From Simmondsia chinensis (lineage: Eukaryota; Streptophyta; Magnoliopsida; Caryophyllales; Simmondsiaceae): a stretch of DNA of 64,000 nt. The notes under the pieces were generated by a model that had not been told where the DNA came from, ran no database searches, and worked only from the letters and a program-made list of their open reading frames with translations. A program made the position numbers and the translations under genes. The stretch lies in the NCBI GenBank assembly GCA_018398585.1, contig JAGTTD010000011.1, forward strand, positions 14,685,346-14,749,345, in the 5' to 3' direction. Within the stretch, counting starts at the first letter, position 1. Each line of letters begins with the position of its first letter. Below, in pieces: positions 10,667 to 22,989 of the stretch.

Positions 10667-11613
10667 ATAGACACAGCACAAGTGGAAGAAGAAGAACAAC
10701 CATACAAGGCATAGACTTATAGAAATACCAACTATAAGTGAAAAAAAATATTAAATCATGAAAACATACTATGAATGCTTGCCTTTCGTAACATAATTAT
10801 TTGAATTATCACAAATTAGTAATTTTTTCAAAATAATAGTATTTTTTGTGTTAGCACAATATTGCTAACTTTACTACTAATATTAGTTAAAAAAATGCAA
10901 TTTATAAAAGAATAATGGCCAAAAGGTAATCATGACAATAATAAATACACACTTATAATTATATTACTACAAATTTATATTATATGTATATACTTGATTC
11001 ATAAATTTGATTAATTGGTACATATGTTACACGTGTTGCATATGTATATATAGTATTTGTAAATGTAATGACATCATTCCCATGCCAACAATTGCGAGCA
11101 CCTACATGGATTTCTAAGTGTATACTCTTCCGCAGAGAAAAGAGGAAGAAAAGGCATTGAACTTGGACCAATGTGTGCTTTTCATATTTTAAAAAAATGA
11201 TAACCATTGTCTTTGATAAATAAATCTATCATAATATTTCATTATTTAAGACAAATTATTCATATTTGAAAGTAAATATTATACAAATTGTTATTATTAT
11301 CATACTTTTATACATGCAAACAAATTAATAATCAATAGAATGCTATTGTATGTTACAACATTAATGTAAACATAATGTTTAGGTAAAATAAATATTAGTA
11401 ACATAAACTTTAATCTATTAATATTTCTGCTACTATAATTTAGTGAAATACTTTTTCAGTTCAAAAATTACATATATTCAAAAAAATAATGAAAATCGCT
11501 ATGCTCAAGTGTGTAAAACAACCTCCTATTTCACATTTCTTCAATTAAAGTGTCAATGTTGTGCTATTCAAATTATATTAGCAAATACATATTATTTTCG
11601 TTTAAAAACAAGT
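10667..11613. other. AT-rich intergenic DNA of unit B
   Basis: Homologous to 4315-5242. It carries the second copy of the short conserved minus-strand frame (10980-11207, here with a longer N-terminus). No supported gene. Confidence 0.45.
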
Positions 11614-11719
11614 GAGCCAGTTCGCCAAAAATGCCAAAAAAAAAAAAAGCCCAAATAAAAAAAAAACTTTTATTGGGTCCACTTGTATACTGGGATGAAG
11701 TGGACAGGCACGTGTAAAC
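11614..11719 (+). mobile_element. MULE left-end fragment (unit B/C junction)
   Basis: Begins gagccagttcgcc and ends cacgtgtaaac, again matching the start of the MULE at 17891. It is followed by the same GC-rich filler and a receptor tail. This repeats the junction at 5243-5400 and supports a tandem array made by one breakpoint pair. Confidence 0.75.
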
Positions 11720-11782
11720 GGGCTAGGCCGGGTTGGGTTTCGGGCCAACCCAGCCCGTTGGCCACCTCTGATTACAAGGTCT

Positions 11783-14039
11783 TTAGTTCTGGGTCGATAT
11801 GCAAGCAGAGCCACCAGATGGGGTGCAAATGAAGCAAAGGCCAGGATTGCTTTGAAAAGACAATGGGGATGAGTTTGACAGCTTGATCAACGTCGATGGT
11901 ATTGGACCGTAAAAGTGATTATATGAAACATTGACCTCAAATAAAGCGTGCATATCGTCTAAAGGTGCAAGGGATCCTGAGAGATTGTTGTAGGAGATGT
12001 CTAATCGTTGTAGATTGTTCAGTTGCTCGAGTTCGAGGGGCAATTCTCCAGAGAGGCCATTATCACTAAGATTCAAGGCATAAAATAAATTCCTCAAGGA
12101 TCCAATGGATGAAGGAATTGATCCTCCCAACATATTCCCACCAAGTTGAAGCTCAGAAAGCAATTGGAATTGTGGGAGAAACAGAGGAATGCCCATAGTG
12201 AGTCAGTTTTCTCTTAAATTCAGGAGAGATAATACTGTCCAGCTTCTCAGACTCTCAGGAAGGGACCCATTCAAGAAGTTGAAACTAAAATCAATCTTCA
12301 GCAGCTTACTCTAGTTTGCTAGTTGAGATGGCAAAGGGCCTTCTAAATGATTGTGAGAGGATTTGAGTAATGAAGTTCCCTCAGGTTTCCAAGCTCTCGT
12401 GACAGTATGCCAGATAAGATGTTTGAAGAAAAATTGATGGAGGTAACATTAGTACAGTTCCCTATGCTCCGAGGAATTTTGCCGTGAATATTATTTTCAC
12501 TCAAGTCCATATATAAGAGGTTCGGGTTCTCAATAAACTCGGGAAGCACCCCAGTAAGGTTGTTATTTTTAAGGATCAACCTCATCAATGTTGGGCATCT
12601 CCCAACATCAGGAGGTATGCTACCACTAAGCATATTTTGACCCATGTTCAGCACCTTCAACTGTTTCTTGAAGCAAATATTAGGTGGAATTTCACCAGTG
12701 AAATTATTATTTGTTAGTTCAACCTCGACCAAGCTACTATTGATTCCCAAACCTCAAGGGATGATCCTTGAAAAGTGGTTGTTAAACAAAGAAACAGTCA
12801 TAAGATTCTTGAGCTCAGTCATTTCTAGGGGCAGCAGCCCTGAGAGGCTGGTATTGTACAAGATAATATGCTCAAAGCTCTGAATCTTCTAAATACCACG
12901 AGGGATTTCACTTGTTAAATGATTATTAAACAACTGAAGATCTCGCAACTTACTCAACCCTCCCAACTCACTAGGAATTTCTCCGTCAAGTTTGTTCCAT
13001 TTTAGCTGCAAACTAGTCAGTGACTTGCAATTCCCAAGCACAGAAGGTATCTTCCCTGACAAAGAGTTCTTAGAAAGGTGAAGAAGTGAAAGCTGAGTAA
13101 GATGGCCGAATGAAGAAGGAATGCTACCTGTTTTATTGATATCAACAGCAACAAAGGTCGTCATACTAGTACAATTTCCTAAGCCTAGTGGAAGAACCCC
13201 ATGAAAACGATTGAAGGACAAAACCAAGGTATCCAAATTCTTACAACTACCTAAACCCAATGGAATGGTTCCCTCTAACCTATTAGAGTTCACATCTAAA
13301 TAGACCCAACTTTTAAATTGCTCAGGTTCTCAGGCAACACTCCAACGAGTTGATTCTCCCTCAAAAAAATCTCTTGCATGGAAGAACAATTTTCAATTGA
13401 AGGTGGAATTATACTTGACAAGTGATTATCTTCAGGCCACAAAGATCAGAGCTCACTCATATTCCCTACATTTGAAGGAATGCGGCCTATAAGGCTATTT
13501 TTATTCATAAACACATACTGCAATCTCGGAATCTTAAACAAGGATGCCGGAATGCGGCCACCTAGTGAGTTACTATATAAGTTTAAGTACTGCAAATTCT
13601 GTAAGCCTGTAAAAACTTGAGGAATTGTACCAGTCAGATTATTCACAGAAAGGTCTAAATATGCTAGAAGATTGCAACCAGATACCTCAACAAGGATAGG
13701 GCTAGAAAAGGAATTAGAGCTCAAATCAATATCCTCCAAATGGCTTAATTGATCAATTTCTAGGTCCAATGTACCAGAAATGCCGACAGCGGACAAATTA
13801 AGAGAAATTACGTGGTGGGCAGCATTACATTCAACACCAACCCAAGAACACGGGGTGGAGTCCAATGCATTCCAGCTGAGTCTTGCAAAATTTGGCACAT
13901 CCCAGTTGCTCAGTAGGGAAATTAGCGACTTCCCATCTGAGCTCAGAGCAAATATAACATGAAGAGACACAGCAGAGCAGAGAGAACGCACCAAAATGGG
14001 ATTTAAGATGTTGTGCATCCTGAATATGTTAAGGCCCAA
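11783..14039 (-). pseudogene. Broken PEPR-like LRR ectodomain gene (unit C, block 1)
   Basis: Homologous over its full length to the gene at 5413-7650 and ending at the same point (NPGLCFIC...CISTQN), also without transmembrane or kinase sequence. The N-terminal 190-odd residues are open (13446-14039); a TGA after NVGNMSEL follows, shared with the block 2 copy. A one-base loss near 13312, a TGG-to-TAG change near 12889, a CGA-to-TGA change near 12752, a frameshift near 12350 and a TGA near 12205 add further breaks. An in-frame ATG seven codons upstream (MGLNIFR) extends the start relative to the intact copy. Non-functional as a full ectodomain; a short N-terminal fragment could still be made. 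Confidence 0.88.
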
Positions 14040-14297
14040 GGAAAGGAAAAGAGGCTACCAGAAAGCCAAGGTTATAGCATTTGGGAAAGGAGGCTCAAAG
14101 TTATGGGCATGGGGAGATAGATTGAAGATTTGGAATGATGAAGATGGAGACTGAACAAAGAGAACTTAAAGATCCAGAGAGCCAGAAGGAGGAGTATATT
14201 ATAGTAGTGAATGCTTAAGCGGGTGGGAGGATTGAATTTTACGAAAAATATTTCCGGTGCCTCTTCTTTTCTATACAGTTTCTTCGTGGTGTCAGAT

Positions 14298-15957
14298 GAG
14301 CCATTATCCGAAATAGCATAAGAAAGAAAAATATTATCAAAAATAATATATTTTAAAAAATAATGACTCAAATGACCTCGACATCATTCCACTCAAAAGT
14401 TAACTTTTTATTTTTATGAAAACAAGTGATGAAAACCCCCCTCACAAAGGGAGGCTTTTGTGGCTGTTCAAAAAAAAGGGAGGCTTTTGTGTGCGCAAGT
14501 CACAGCACCAAGCGTTTTTAAATTAAATTTTGTTTTTGGCAGTTCCATGCATGTAATTAATTTTGATTTTTAATATTTGTATTTAGTTTTTAGTAAAGTA
14601 TTTGTCTATGTCTATATTATATTAAATTTCATTATTTGATAAATTTTTAAATGAAATTAAATATATAAGTTATATATTTTTATTTGTGTCAATATTTGAC
14701 TTTATGCTTATATTTGAGTGAAATTAGATTTATACGGTTTATTATTTTTATTAACATGGTTTTAAAATTAAAATTAAATTTTGTTGTAAATAGTCTAAAT
14801 TAAATTTAATCATAGCTGTTTGTCACATAGCATTGAAGATAAATTATTATTTTTAAAATACTTTACAAAATAATAAATTAAATATGCATCAAAATAAAAA
14901 GACATTATTTATTATGATGGCACATTTACAAAAAATGCATTGAAAAAATTACGTTATTTTTACATATCCTCATGATAATATATAATGACATTTTATTTTT
15001 CTAGAAAAAAATTACGCATTAACATGTATTTTTTCACCCTTTTAAGACCAGTATGTAGTTTTTTTAAATACTCGAGTCATTTTTTCATAATTTATGAAAG
15101 GTTATTTTTTGTAACTTTTTCATGTTATTTCTTTTATTAATTTATGTTGGCTCAAACAAAATATTGCATAATAATTTATATATCGTATTCTTACTCTTGT
15201 AGAAAAAATTATTTATAAACTTGTACTATTTCATTATTTGATGACTACGATGTATTCTTTTTTGACAGTGCTACACCTAATAAAAAATAATATATGTTTA
15301 TTTTGGCGTACATTTTAACTTTTTATTTTATGTAATACCTCAAGATAATAATTAATGTTCAATGTTCTATGAACAAACAACTAACCTAAATAGCTATAAT
15401 AACAAGTAACACTATACAATTATGTATAGACAATATAATTCAAATACTTGATAAATAATTTAATATAAATTACTAATAAACTATAAGTGTAATTTAAATT
15501 TAATTCAAAATCATGTTCCTAATAATGATTAACAATTTAAATTTAATTGAACTCAAATATGGAGCATTAAGTCAAATATTATGTAACAATAGAAATATAA
15601 ATTTACATACTTAATTTAATCTAAAAATTTATTAAATAGTTAAGTTTGATTCAATATATTTACTTTATTAAAAATTTTAAATTAAAAAAAAAAGATAATT
15701 AAGTGCATGCGTTTATACCACTGTGCATGCATGGATTTCAAGAGGGTCTGCCAAACCCTAACATAACTCGCTACCTGGTGTTATGGCTTGCGTACACGAA
15801 AGCCTCACTTTGAGAGGGAGGTTTTTATCAATTTTTTCAAAAAAAAAAAAAAAAAATTTTGGGGCAGAATGACGTGGAGGCATCTGAGTCATTATTTTTT
15901 AAAATATCTCATTTTTGGTAATATTTTTCTTTTTTATGCTATTTTGGGTAACGGCTC
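14298..15957. mobile_element. MULE-like TIR element, family 2, copy 3
   Basis: Same ends (gagccattatccgaaatagc; right end read inward gagccgttacccaaaatagc) and non-coding interior as the other copies, somewhat shorter. Left flank gtcagat; the right flank is eroded. More diverged from copies 1 and 2 than those are from each other, which suggests that unit C split off first. Confidence 0.7.
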
Positions 15958-16640
15958 ATTTAAAATGGGGATATGCAGAAATCACGTTGACCTTACCTGA
16001 CCAAAAAGTACTTTGGTGATATAATTTTTTTATTTATTATTATTTTTATAATTATTATTATTATTACAAAAGTAAAGAAGTTCAGTTTTAGGATTGTTCA
16101 TGACGGATAAGAAATTTTAAAGCATTAGTATTAGTGAGGGTAGGGAGGGCTCTGTCATTCTAAAAGGCTAGAACCACTTAAACCGAAACTCGCTAACCGA
16201 TTTGCAGATCGATTGACTTCCCAAAAATAGTTATTGAAATGCATCTAGTAACACTGACGACTGATGAGATAAACATCATGGATGATAATTTGGATGTCTG
16301 TTAGAGTCGTATACAAACTCACAAGAGCCTTCATCACCACTTCATTATCCGCCCAATTATGCTTGATATTTGTCTTGTTCTTTTAGTCATTCGGTTAAAA
16401 TTGAGTTAATCAACAATTAACCTTCAATCAACTCAATTTTCTTTATTAACCTAATTAAATTTATGACAAATTTTAGATGTCTATGTATGCAACTTACGAG
16501 ATCAGGCTAGTTTTCATTAATCAAAACTTAAGAATTTTTTGTATCTTTGCTTTTACTTTATTCTCTGCCAGGTTTGTGAAAAAACACAACTGTATTCCTA
16601 GCCTTAGACAAAATAATACCATATAGGCATTTTTTATATA
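15958..16640. other. AT-rich intergenic DNA of unit C
   Basis: Homologous to 3323-3977. Includes a short TTA/ATT-rich simple sequence near 16027-16070. No gene seen. Confidence 0.5.
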
Positions 16641-16970
16641 GGCCTTGTTTGTTATACAGGAAGTAAACATATGGAGTAGAAATTTAAGGGAAGTCCAAGT
16701 TTGGGCTCTTGTTTGGTTGGCATGAAGTTGGCAGAATGTTAGAAATAGAAATTGCCTATCAATTTTCAATTCCTTCACAAAGCAGGAACTAACTTACCTG
16801 CCCAAGTTCTTATTCCTTCGTTTTTAACTAGCTTTTCCAAGGAAGTCTATTTCCCATCCCAATAATCAAACATCTTTTATCCACTTCCTGGGAAGTTAAC
16901 ACAAGAATTGAATTCCTTAAAAATGTAACTTCCTATCGAAATTCAATTCTTATAGCTACCAAACAAGGGC
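16641..16970. mobile_element. MITE with GGCCTTGTTTGGT-type ends, copy 3
   Basis: The best preserved ends of the family: left ggccttgtttgttatacagg, right end read inward gcccttgtttggtagc. Same position in the unit as the other copies. Confidence 0.55.
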
Positions 16971-17881
16971 ACAAACTTATAGTTGAATACCAAATATTAA
17001 TGAAAAAAAATATTAAATCATGAAAACATGTTAATACATGCCTTTCGTAACATAATTATTTGAATTTTCAAAACTTATTAAATTTTTAAAAACATATGTA
17101 TTTTTTAAATAGGTAATACACTCGTGACCTTTGGGTTAACATATTGTTACCTTTATCACCAATATTAATTAAAAAATGCAATTTATAAAAGAATTATAGC
17201 CAAAAGGTAAACATGACAATAGTAATTATACACTTATAATTATATTACTACAATTTTATATAATATGAATATATTTGATTCATAAATTTGATTAATTGGT
17301 ACACGTGTTGCATATGTATATATGGTATTTGTAAATGTAATGACATTATTCCCATGTGAACAAGTACAAGCGCCTACATGGATTTCTATCTGTAGATTCT
17401 ACCACAAAGAGAAGAGGAAGAAAAGGCATTGAACTTGAACCAATGTGTGCTTTTCAAATTAAAAAAAAAAATTGTTAACCATTGTCTTTGATAAATAAAT
17501 CTATCATCATATTTTATTATTTAGGATAAAGTCTTATATTTCAAAGTAAATATTGTTCAAATTGTTGTTATTATCTTACTTTTATACGTGCTCACGGATT
17601 AATAATCAGTTCTAAGCTATTATATGTTTCAATATTAATGTAAACATAATGTTTAGGGTAAAATATGTATTAGTAACATAAACTTTAATATGTTAATATT
17701 TCTAGTACTATAATTTAGTGAAATAATTTTTTTTACTTCAAAAATTACATATATTCAAAAAAATAATGCAAATCGCTACGCTCAAGTGTATAAAATAAGC
17801 CCTTATTTCACATTTCTTCAATTAAAGTGTCAACATTGTGCTATTCAAGCTATTTTATAACATACATAGTATTTTTGATTA
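16971..17881. other. AT-rich intergenic DNA of unit C up to the MULE target duplication
   Basis: Homologous to 4315-5242. The conserved short minus-strand frame is present near 17290-17450 but shortened by a deletion. It ends in the DNA duplicated by the MULE insertion. Confidence 0.45.
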
Positions 17882-17890
17882 AAAATCATT
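17882..17890 (+). repeat. Left 9-bp target duplication of the large MULE
   Basis: aaaatcatt, matching aaaattatt at 30113-30121 in 8 of 9 bases. Nine-base target duplications are the hallmark of Mutator-like transposition. Confidence 0.7.
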
Positions 17891-17994
17891 GAGCCGATTC
17901 CCCAAAGAATGCCAAAAAATAAAAAAAAAATAAAGCCGAAAGAAGAAAATACTTTTATTTGGTCCACTTGTATACCCGCATGAAGCGGACAGAC

Positions 17995-18290
17995 ACGTAT
18001 AAACTGCATTTTGAGAACGTAGTTTACTTTAGCATAAATTACGTTTCCAAAACATGGTTAGTAAAGGGGAGTGCGGGTTCTGACACTAAATCGCGTTCCA
18101 ATATCGCGGTTTATGCAATGCTAAAATGAGACTCAATGAACAGCTATTGCACAGACAAACCAAGCTCCCGGATCGCGGTATGTTAGTAGGCTACATTCCA
18201 AGATCATGCCTTTATACTCAGTAAACTGGGTTCCAAGTACGCGGTTTTGTTTTGGGTAAACCGTGTGCTAAGAACTCGGTTGACAACCAT
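17995..18290. repeat. Left subterminal hairpin array of the MULE
   Basis: About six imperfect inverted repeats follow each other, on the pattern taaaccgcgttc-spacer-acgcggttta. Examples are ataaactgcattttgagaac..gtagttta at 17999, aatcgcgttccaatatcgcg near 18088, taaactgggttccaagtacg near 18222 and taaaccgtgtgctaagaact near 18257. The array is also present at 61850-62145 in block 2. A role as transposase or mobile-domain protein binding sites is inference. Confidence 0.65.
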
Positions 18291-18954
18291 TATACCAGAT
18301 TTCTGCTGCATTGTTTGTTAAATGACAAAACGATATATGATTTTTAGTGAGTAACAAAATTCCTGCTGAAATTAAACTTTTAGGATGAATCAATGGAATT
18401 TAAGAGAAATGAATTTAAATCTGGGTTTTTTTAACATGAGAAAGATCAATAATTTCACTATTTCTTGAATTAATGGACCCAAATCAATTCAATGAAATCT
18501 TTCATTCAAAATTTTTTTCAACCAATACTGTTTTGTAGAACTCTTTTACCTCAGAATTTGAAGTATCTTACTCTAACGCAATTCATAGGGTTCTCAACTT
18601 CTTCGTATAGGACAACATAGATTTTAATGATGCCCTTGACCCCAATTATAGTATATTGACAACAGAAATTGACACAAGTAGTTATGCAACATCAATACAA
18701 TATCATAAGTAGAAGTGGTAGAATATGAGAAGAAGCTACCAGTAGCAGGCACATAGAACATATCAGTTTGTTCAAAACACTCTAGGCATTGATTTCGCAT
18801 GTCCTCAACTTATGTACAGTGAGTCTTATCATTTGAGCTTCCATTTAGTGATTTCCGATTCTTCAGAAATCCCCCTACTTATATCGACCATCTAGGCTAT
18901 AGTCGTTAGCTGTTCAGTTGAAGAAACAAATATTAGAATATGTTTTCAATATTA

Positions 18955-20455
18955 CAGCAACAACAACAACAACATTCCTAGTGCCACAAGGGCTCCCGCT
19001 TGTGCAGGGTATGGGGAGGGGGTAGGATGTACGCAGCCTTACCCCATCAGGGTGAGACCCTGACAAGAGACTATTTCCGAGGGCCCCTGGTCTGATAGTT
19101 GGAAAGTTGTCAGGAACCTGTAAAAAGGGAATGAAGGGGAGTAAGTAGGGATCATGTAGGGCACATGTAAGGAGCATGCAAGAGAGCATGTTGGGCCTAG
19201 ATGTCATGCGAGGCATGTAAGTGTACAAACAAGTAATCATATAGGAAATCATATAAGGAATATAAGCATATAAGCAAATACTTATGCAAACACGTAAGCA
19301 TGTACACAATGTACATGTGGAGGCATAGCAGCCAGGGCAAAGGCAAAAGCAAACAACATTCAGTGTCTCGAGAGTGTAGGTAGAGAGGAGAAAGGGAGAG
19401 AGTGACAGTAGAGGGATAGAGTGAGAGAGGGAGGGGGCGGGGAAGAGATGGAGCGAGAGAGAGAGATAGATAGATAAAGAGAGAGTATAGAAAGTATCAA
19501 CACCAATTAGTGCTACATCAAGGTACCGAATTCTAGGAGCATTAATCGAACAAAGTACACTCGTACTAAGGATGTACAAATGAGCATACAAGTAGCGTTG
19601 TGGTACTAGAACTATCTTATGAGTTGCTTAAAGCTCCTACACCGCTAAATTGGTCACCCCTAAAACTACCTCCACTGAGCTCTAACTAGAGCCATTTCTT
19701 CATTTAGGTTGAGGTGGAGGTCTTGACGAAATGTCCTCATCCAACTCTTTTTTAGCTGACCTCTTCCTCTCTTCCCATCCGTAGTATGAAGTTGTATCCC
19801 CTTACCGGTGCAGAGGTGGGACTCCAACCAACTCTTCTTAGGCCGGCCTCTTCCTCTCTACTCGTTTGTGGAATTGTCTGCATCCAACCCTAGGAGCACT
19901 AATTGCCCAACAAATTCCCACATTGATAGCCAAACATACAAGCATCCTCATGGATACGAGTGCTCGATGCTTCTACATGGATGATGGTCCTACCCCCTAT
20001 ATCGGACCCACTTATACTAATCCTCCACTGAACTTTATCTAGGGCCATTTTTTTTGTTTAGGTTGAGATATGTGAGGTCCTTATGAATTGTCTCCATCCA
20101 ACTCTTCTTTGGCCTTACTCTCCCTCTCTTCCTAACCATTATCTAGAGTTGTTCACATCTCCTGACAGGGGCAGTGGTGGGTCTCTTCCTAACATGCCCA
20201 AACCTCCGCAGACATTGCTCCCTCAACTTATCCTCTACTGGGGTGACGCCTAATTGACTTCTTATAACGTGATTTCTGATCCTATCTTTCCTTGTGTGTC
20301 CACACATCCACCTCAACATCCTCATCTCTGCCACCTTCAGCTTTTGCATGTGATGGCACTTAACTAGCCAGCACTTTGTCGCGTATAACATAGCTGGCCT
20401 CACTACCGTCTTATAATATTTACCCTTTAACTTTAATGGGAACTTCCTATCGCAC
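18955..20455 (-). mobile_element. 5'-truncated RTE-type LINE nested in the MULE
   Basis: Flanked by perfect 20-bp target duplications (agaatatgttttcaatatta at 18935-18954 and 20456-20475). The 3' end on the minus strand is a (TTG)n tail at 18955, as usual for plant RTE LINEs. At 20143-20403 lies the C-terminal end of the reverse transcriptase protein (MRMLRWMCGHTRKDRIRN, then EDKLREQCLRRFGHVRKRP), broken afterwards. The 3' part contains duplicated modules: the ccaactctt...cctctctt motif recurs near 19740, 19828 and 20098. A GA-rich microsatellite lies at about 19383-19497; the 225-codon frame across it is an artefact. The same subfamily occurs at 32640-38183. Confidence 0.9.
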
Positions 20456-21415
20456 AGAATATGTTTTCAATATTAATTTTTAAATTTAAAAGAATAAAGT
20501 AAAAATATGTACTAGATACGCTTTATTTGATTGAATTGGAAGATAGCTATCTCGTGGATGTTCAGTGGTGGGGTTATTTTCAACCTTGTGATGTGCCGGC
20601 ACGATGACATTATGGGCCATTTTTGGGGAGAGGGAAATGATAGGAAGAGAGGATACTACGTACTACGCCATCTATCCTACATTAACACACTTCATGATGT
20701 CTCACCCAATCGACCCATGTTTATCGCGTCGATCAATGGCTTGTAAATCAACAAAGGGACTGGTATTAATTGAGATACCCTACTACGTTCGATATTGGTG
20801 CATCATAAGATCCATAAAATGCCACTCAACTACATCAAAACAAATGAGTGTCACTACACTGCGCCAAATATGCTGACAAAGGCAGCATATAACTAGAAGA
20901 GATGCAATTATGTCATTTGTGTACGAAGTCCATACCATCTACAATCAAATATACCCCATGTTTATCTCGTCGATCAATGGCATGTAAATCAACAAAGGGA
21001 CTGGTATTAATTGAGATACCGTACTACGTTCGATATTGGTGCATCACAGGATCCTCAAAATGCCACTCAACTACATCAAAATAGATGAGTCTCTCTACAG
21101 TACGCCAAATATGCTGACAAAGGCAGCATATGGGTAGAAGAGATGCAATTATCTCATTTATGTATGGAGTCCATACCATCTAAAATTAAATATGAAAGAT
21201 TTTTTATAAACAATGAATAAAAATGCAAATACAGACATAAACATGAATACAATTTTCACCTGATTATTTATCTGTAAATCAAAGGCACACCTATAGTACA
21301 TAAGATTTCTCGGTGCATCTATACGAGAAAAATCATATAATCAACTGCCAAACAAAAATTAGATTCAATAAGTACATAAATTAAACTATTATTACTCAAC
21401 TTTATTAAATTATAA

Positions 21416-21420
21416 AAATA
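21416..21420 (+). repeat. 5-bp target duplication (left) of Ty3 element 1
   Basis: aaata, repeated exactly at 26753-26757 on the other side of the element. Confidence 0.8.
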
Positions 21421-21781
21421 TATCATGACCGTGAAGGATTTTTTGCATCTTTAGCTAATTTTAGCTGTGAATATCTCATTGTTCATTCAAGTGTAATTTT
21501 TGCGGAGAAATTGGTTTAATTAGTTAGTGAGTAAGGCTTGTTTTGGCGGGAAAGCTTGTTAAGTCGGTTTAAGCTTGTTTTGATGCTTTGTTTTTAGCCG
21601 TCTTTCATCTTGTGTATAAATAAGCAAAATATCTTGTATTCTTGATTCATTGAATAGAAAATTGATCTATTTCTTTTCTTAACCCTAATTTCTCTCTAAT
21701 TCTCATCTCTTTCACTTCTCTCCTCAACTCATACTCTATTATCTCAAGTTTATGATTCAAGTTTGATCTTGAATCATAAGA
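21421..21781 (+). repeat. 5' LTR of Ty3 element 1
   Basis: Aligned with 26389-26752 throughout. Begins tatcatgacc, the usual TG start having been lost in both copies. A TATA-like tgtataaataagc lies near 21612. The end cataaga corresponds to cataaca of the 3' LTR. Confidence 0.88.
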
Positions 21782-21783
21782 AT

Positions 21784-21795
21784 TGGTATTAGAGC
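21784..21795 (+). other. Primer-binding site of Ty3 element 1
   Basis: tggtattagagc, one base from the complement of the 3' end of initiator-Met tRNA, two bases after the 5' LTR. Confidence 0.85.
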
Positions 21796-21863
21796 TTGTG
21801 TTCACTGCCGATTGATTGCTTGTTGATTAATTGGAGTGGGCTAGATGCAGGAAGAAGGTACCA

Positions 21864-22910
21864 ATGGCTGGCGGACTGACAACTCTAGCAAATGCTGTTA
21901 CTAATGCTACTTATGCTGCTGCTATTTGGTGCAAACGCTGGAGCTAACTTAGAAGTTAATCAATTTGAACAATTGACACTTCAAATGGAGAAAATGGCGG
22001 AAATGTTTGTAAGGATGCAGCAATCACATGATCAAAAGTTAGCTGAGAAGTTAGATCAACACTCTCAGCACGTTGAATCGAAGCTCAATGGATTACAGCA
22101 GCAAATCACGAGGCAGAATCAACTTGTAGGAGCTGGTGTATTATTAGCTGCCAGTCATCACGATCATCCTCTAGACATCCTGCAACCTCAGTCCTCAGGA
22201 TCTAGTGAGAATGGAATAGTTAGTGGAAGAAGTCAGGGATTCACATAGCTTTATGTTGAAATTGAATCATTTGATGGAAAGCAACCTCAGTCATGGATTA
22301 AGAGGTGTGAGATGTACTTTAGATTCTATCATGTAGATGACACATAGAAGTTGGAGTTAGCTGTGGTATATCTACATGGAGATCATGAAGTCTAGCACTA
22401 CAGCTTGATACGCAGTAATCCATCCTAACTTGGCCTGAGTTCGTAAATGAACTTTATGAGAGGTTTGGAGAAGAGGATTCTGGTGAGGTGATCCATCATT
22501 TCAACAAATTGGCTCAAACATCTTCAGTGAGTGAATATATGACTCGTTTTGAGAATTTGAGGGCTAGAATGTTGACAGTTAGCCCCAAAGCTAATGAATC
22601 TTATTACATATTCAGGTTCATAAGTGGCCTTAAACCAAGAATTAAAATTTTGGTTAAGGCATTGAACCCAGCGACATTGACTCATGCATTCTCCAAAGCA
22701 AAATTAATGGAAGCTATAGTCTTAGCTGGTTCTGATGGACAAAAGACCAAGCCTCCTCAGTCATCATCTATTCAGTAGACAACTCCTACTGGTGGTTCAA
22801 AGGCATTAAGTTTGGAGGAAAAGAAGAATCAAAGATTGTGTTTTAAATGTAACCAGAAGTACTTCTTAGGACATAAATGTAATCCCAAGCTATTGATGAT
22901 AATCACTGGA
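21864..22910 (+). pseudogene. gag of Ty3 element 1
   Basis: Encodes a coiled-coil-like N-terminal part (LTLQMEKMAEMFVRMQQS), the capsid-like segment (FDGKQPQSWIKRCEMYF; later EYMTRFENLRARML and YIFRFISGLKPRI), and a nucleocapsid knuckle CFKCNQKYFLGHKC. The frame is broken by a shift near 21910 and by TAG codons at 22246, 22345 and 22776, mostly where related Gag proteins have Gln. Confidence 0.85.
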
Positions 22911-22989
22911 GTAGAGGCCTGTGATGACATTGAGGTTCAGGATGTTGAGGACGTTGATGGGAATCAGGAAAAAGAAGAGCAAGAGGACT

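Larger units (their letters stand above)
1..18759 (+). repeat. 19-kb direct duplication, block 1
   Basis: Collinear with 43127-62620 from the window start to gaacatatc at 18759, covering Ty3 LTR, three receptor units and the MULE left end. By eye the blocks are highly similar, with scattered substitutions and small indels; the main difference is the 764-bp element only in block 2. The left breakpoint lies outside the window. Confidence 0.92.

Noticed and set aside
5243..10900. The receptor copies as a Pack-MULE cargo between two MULE ends
   Set aside because: A left-type end lies beside each gene, but I found no right-type end upstream of any gene, and every left end has the same flank. Tandem duplication fits better than six captures.
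18914..19591. 225-codon minus-strand frame rich in Leu, Ser and Cys
   Set aside because: It reads through the LINE 3' region and a GA microsatellite, crosses the target duplication and has no family resemblance.
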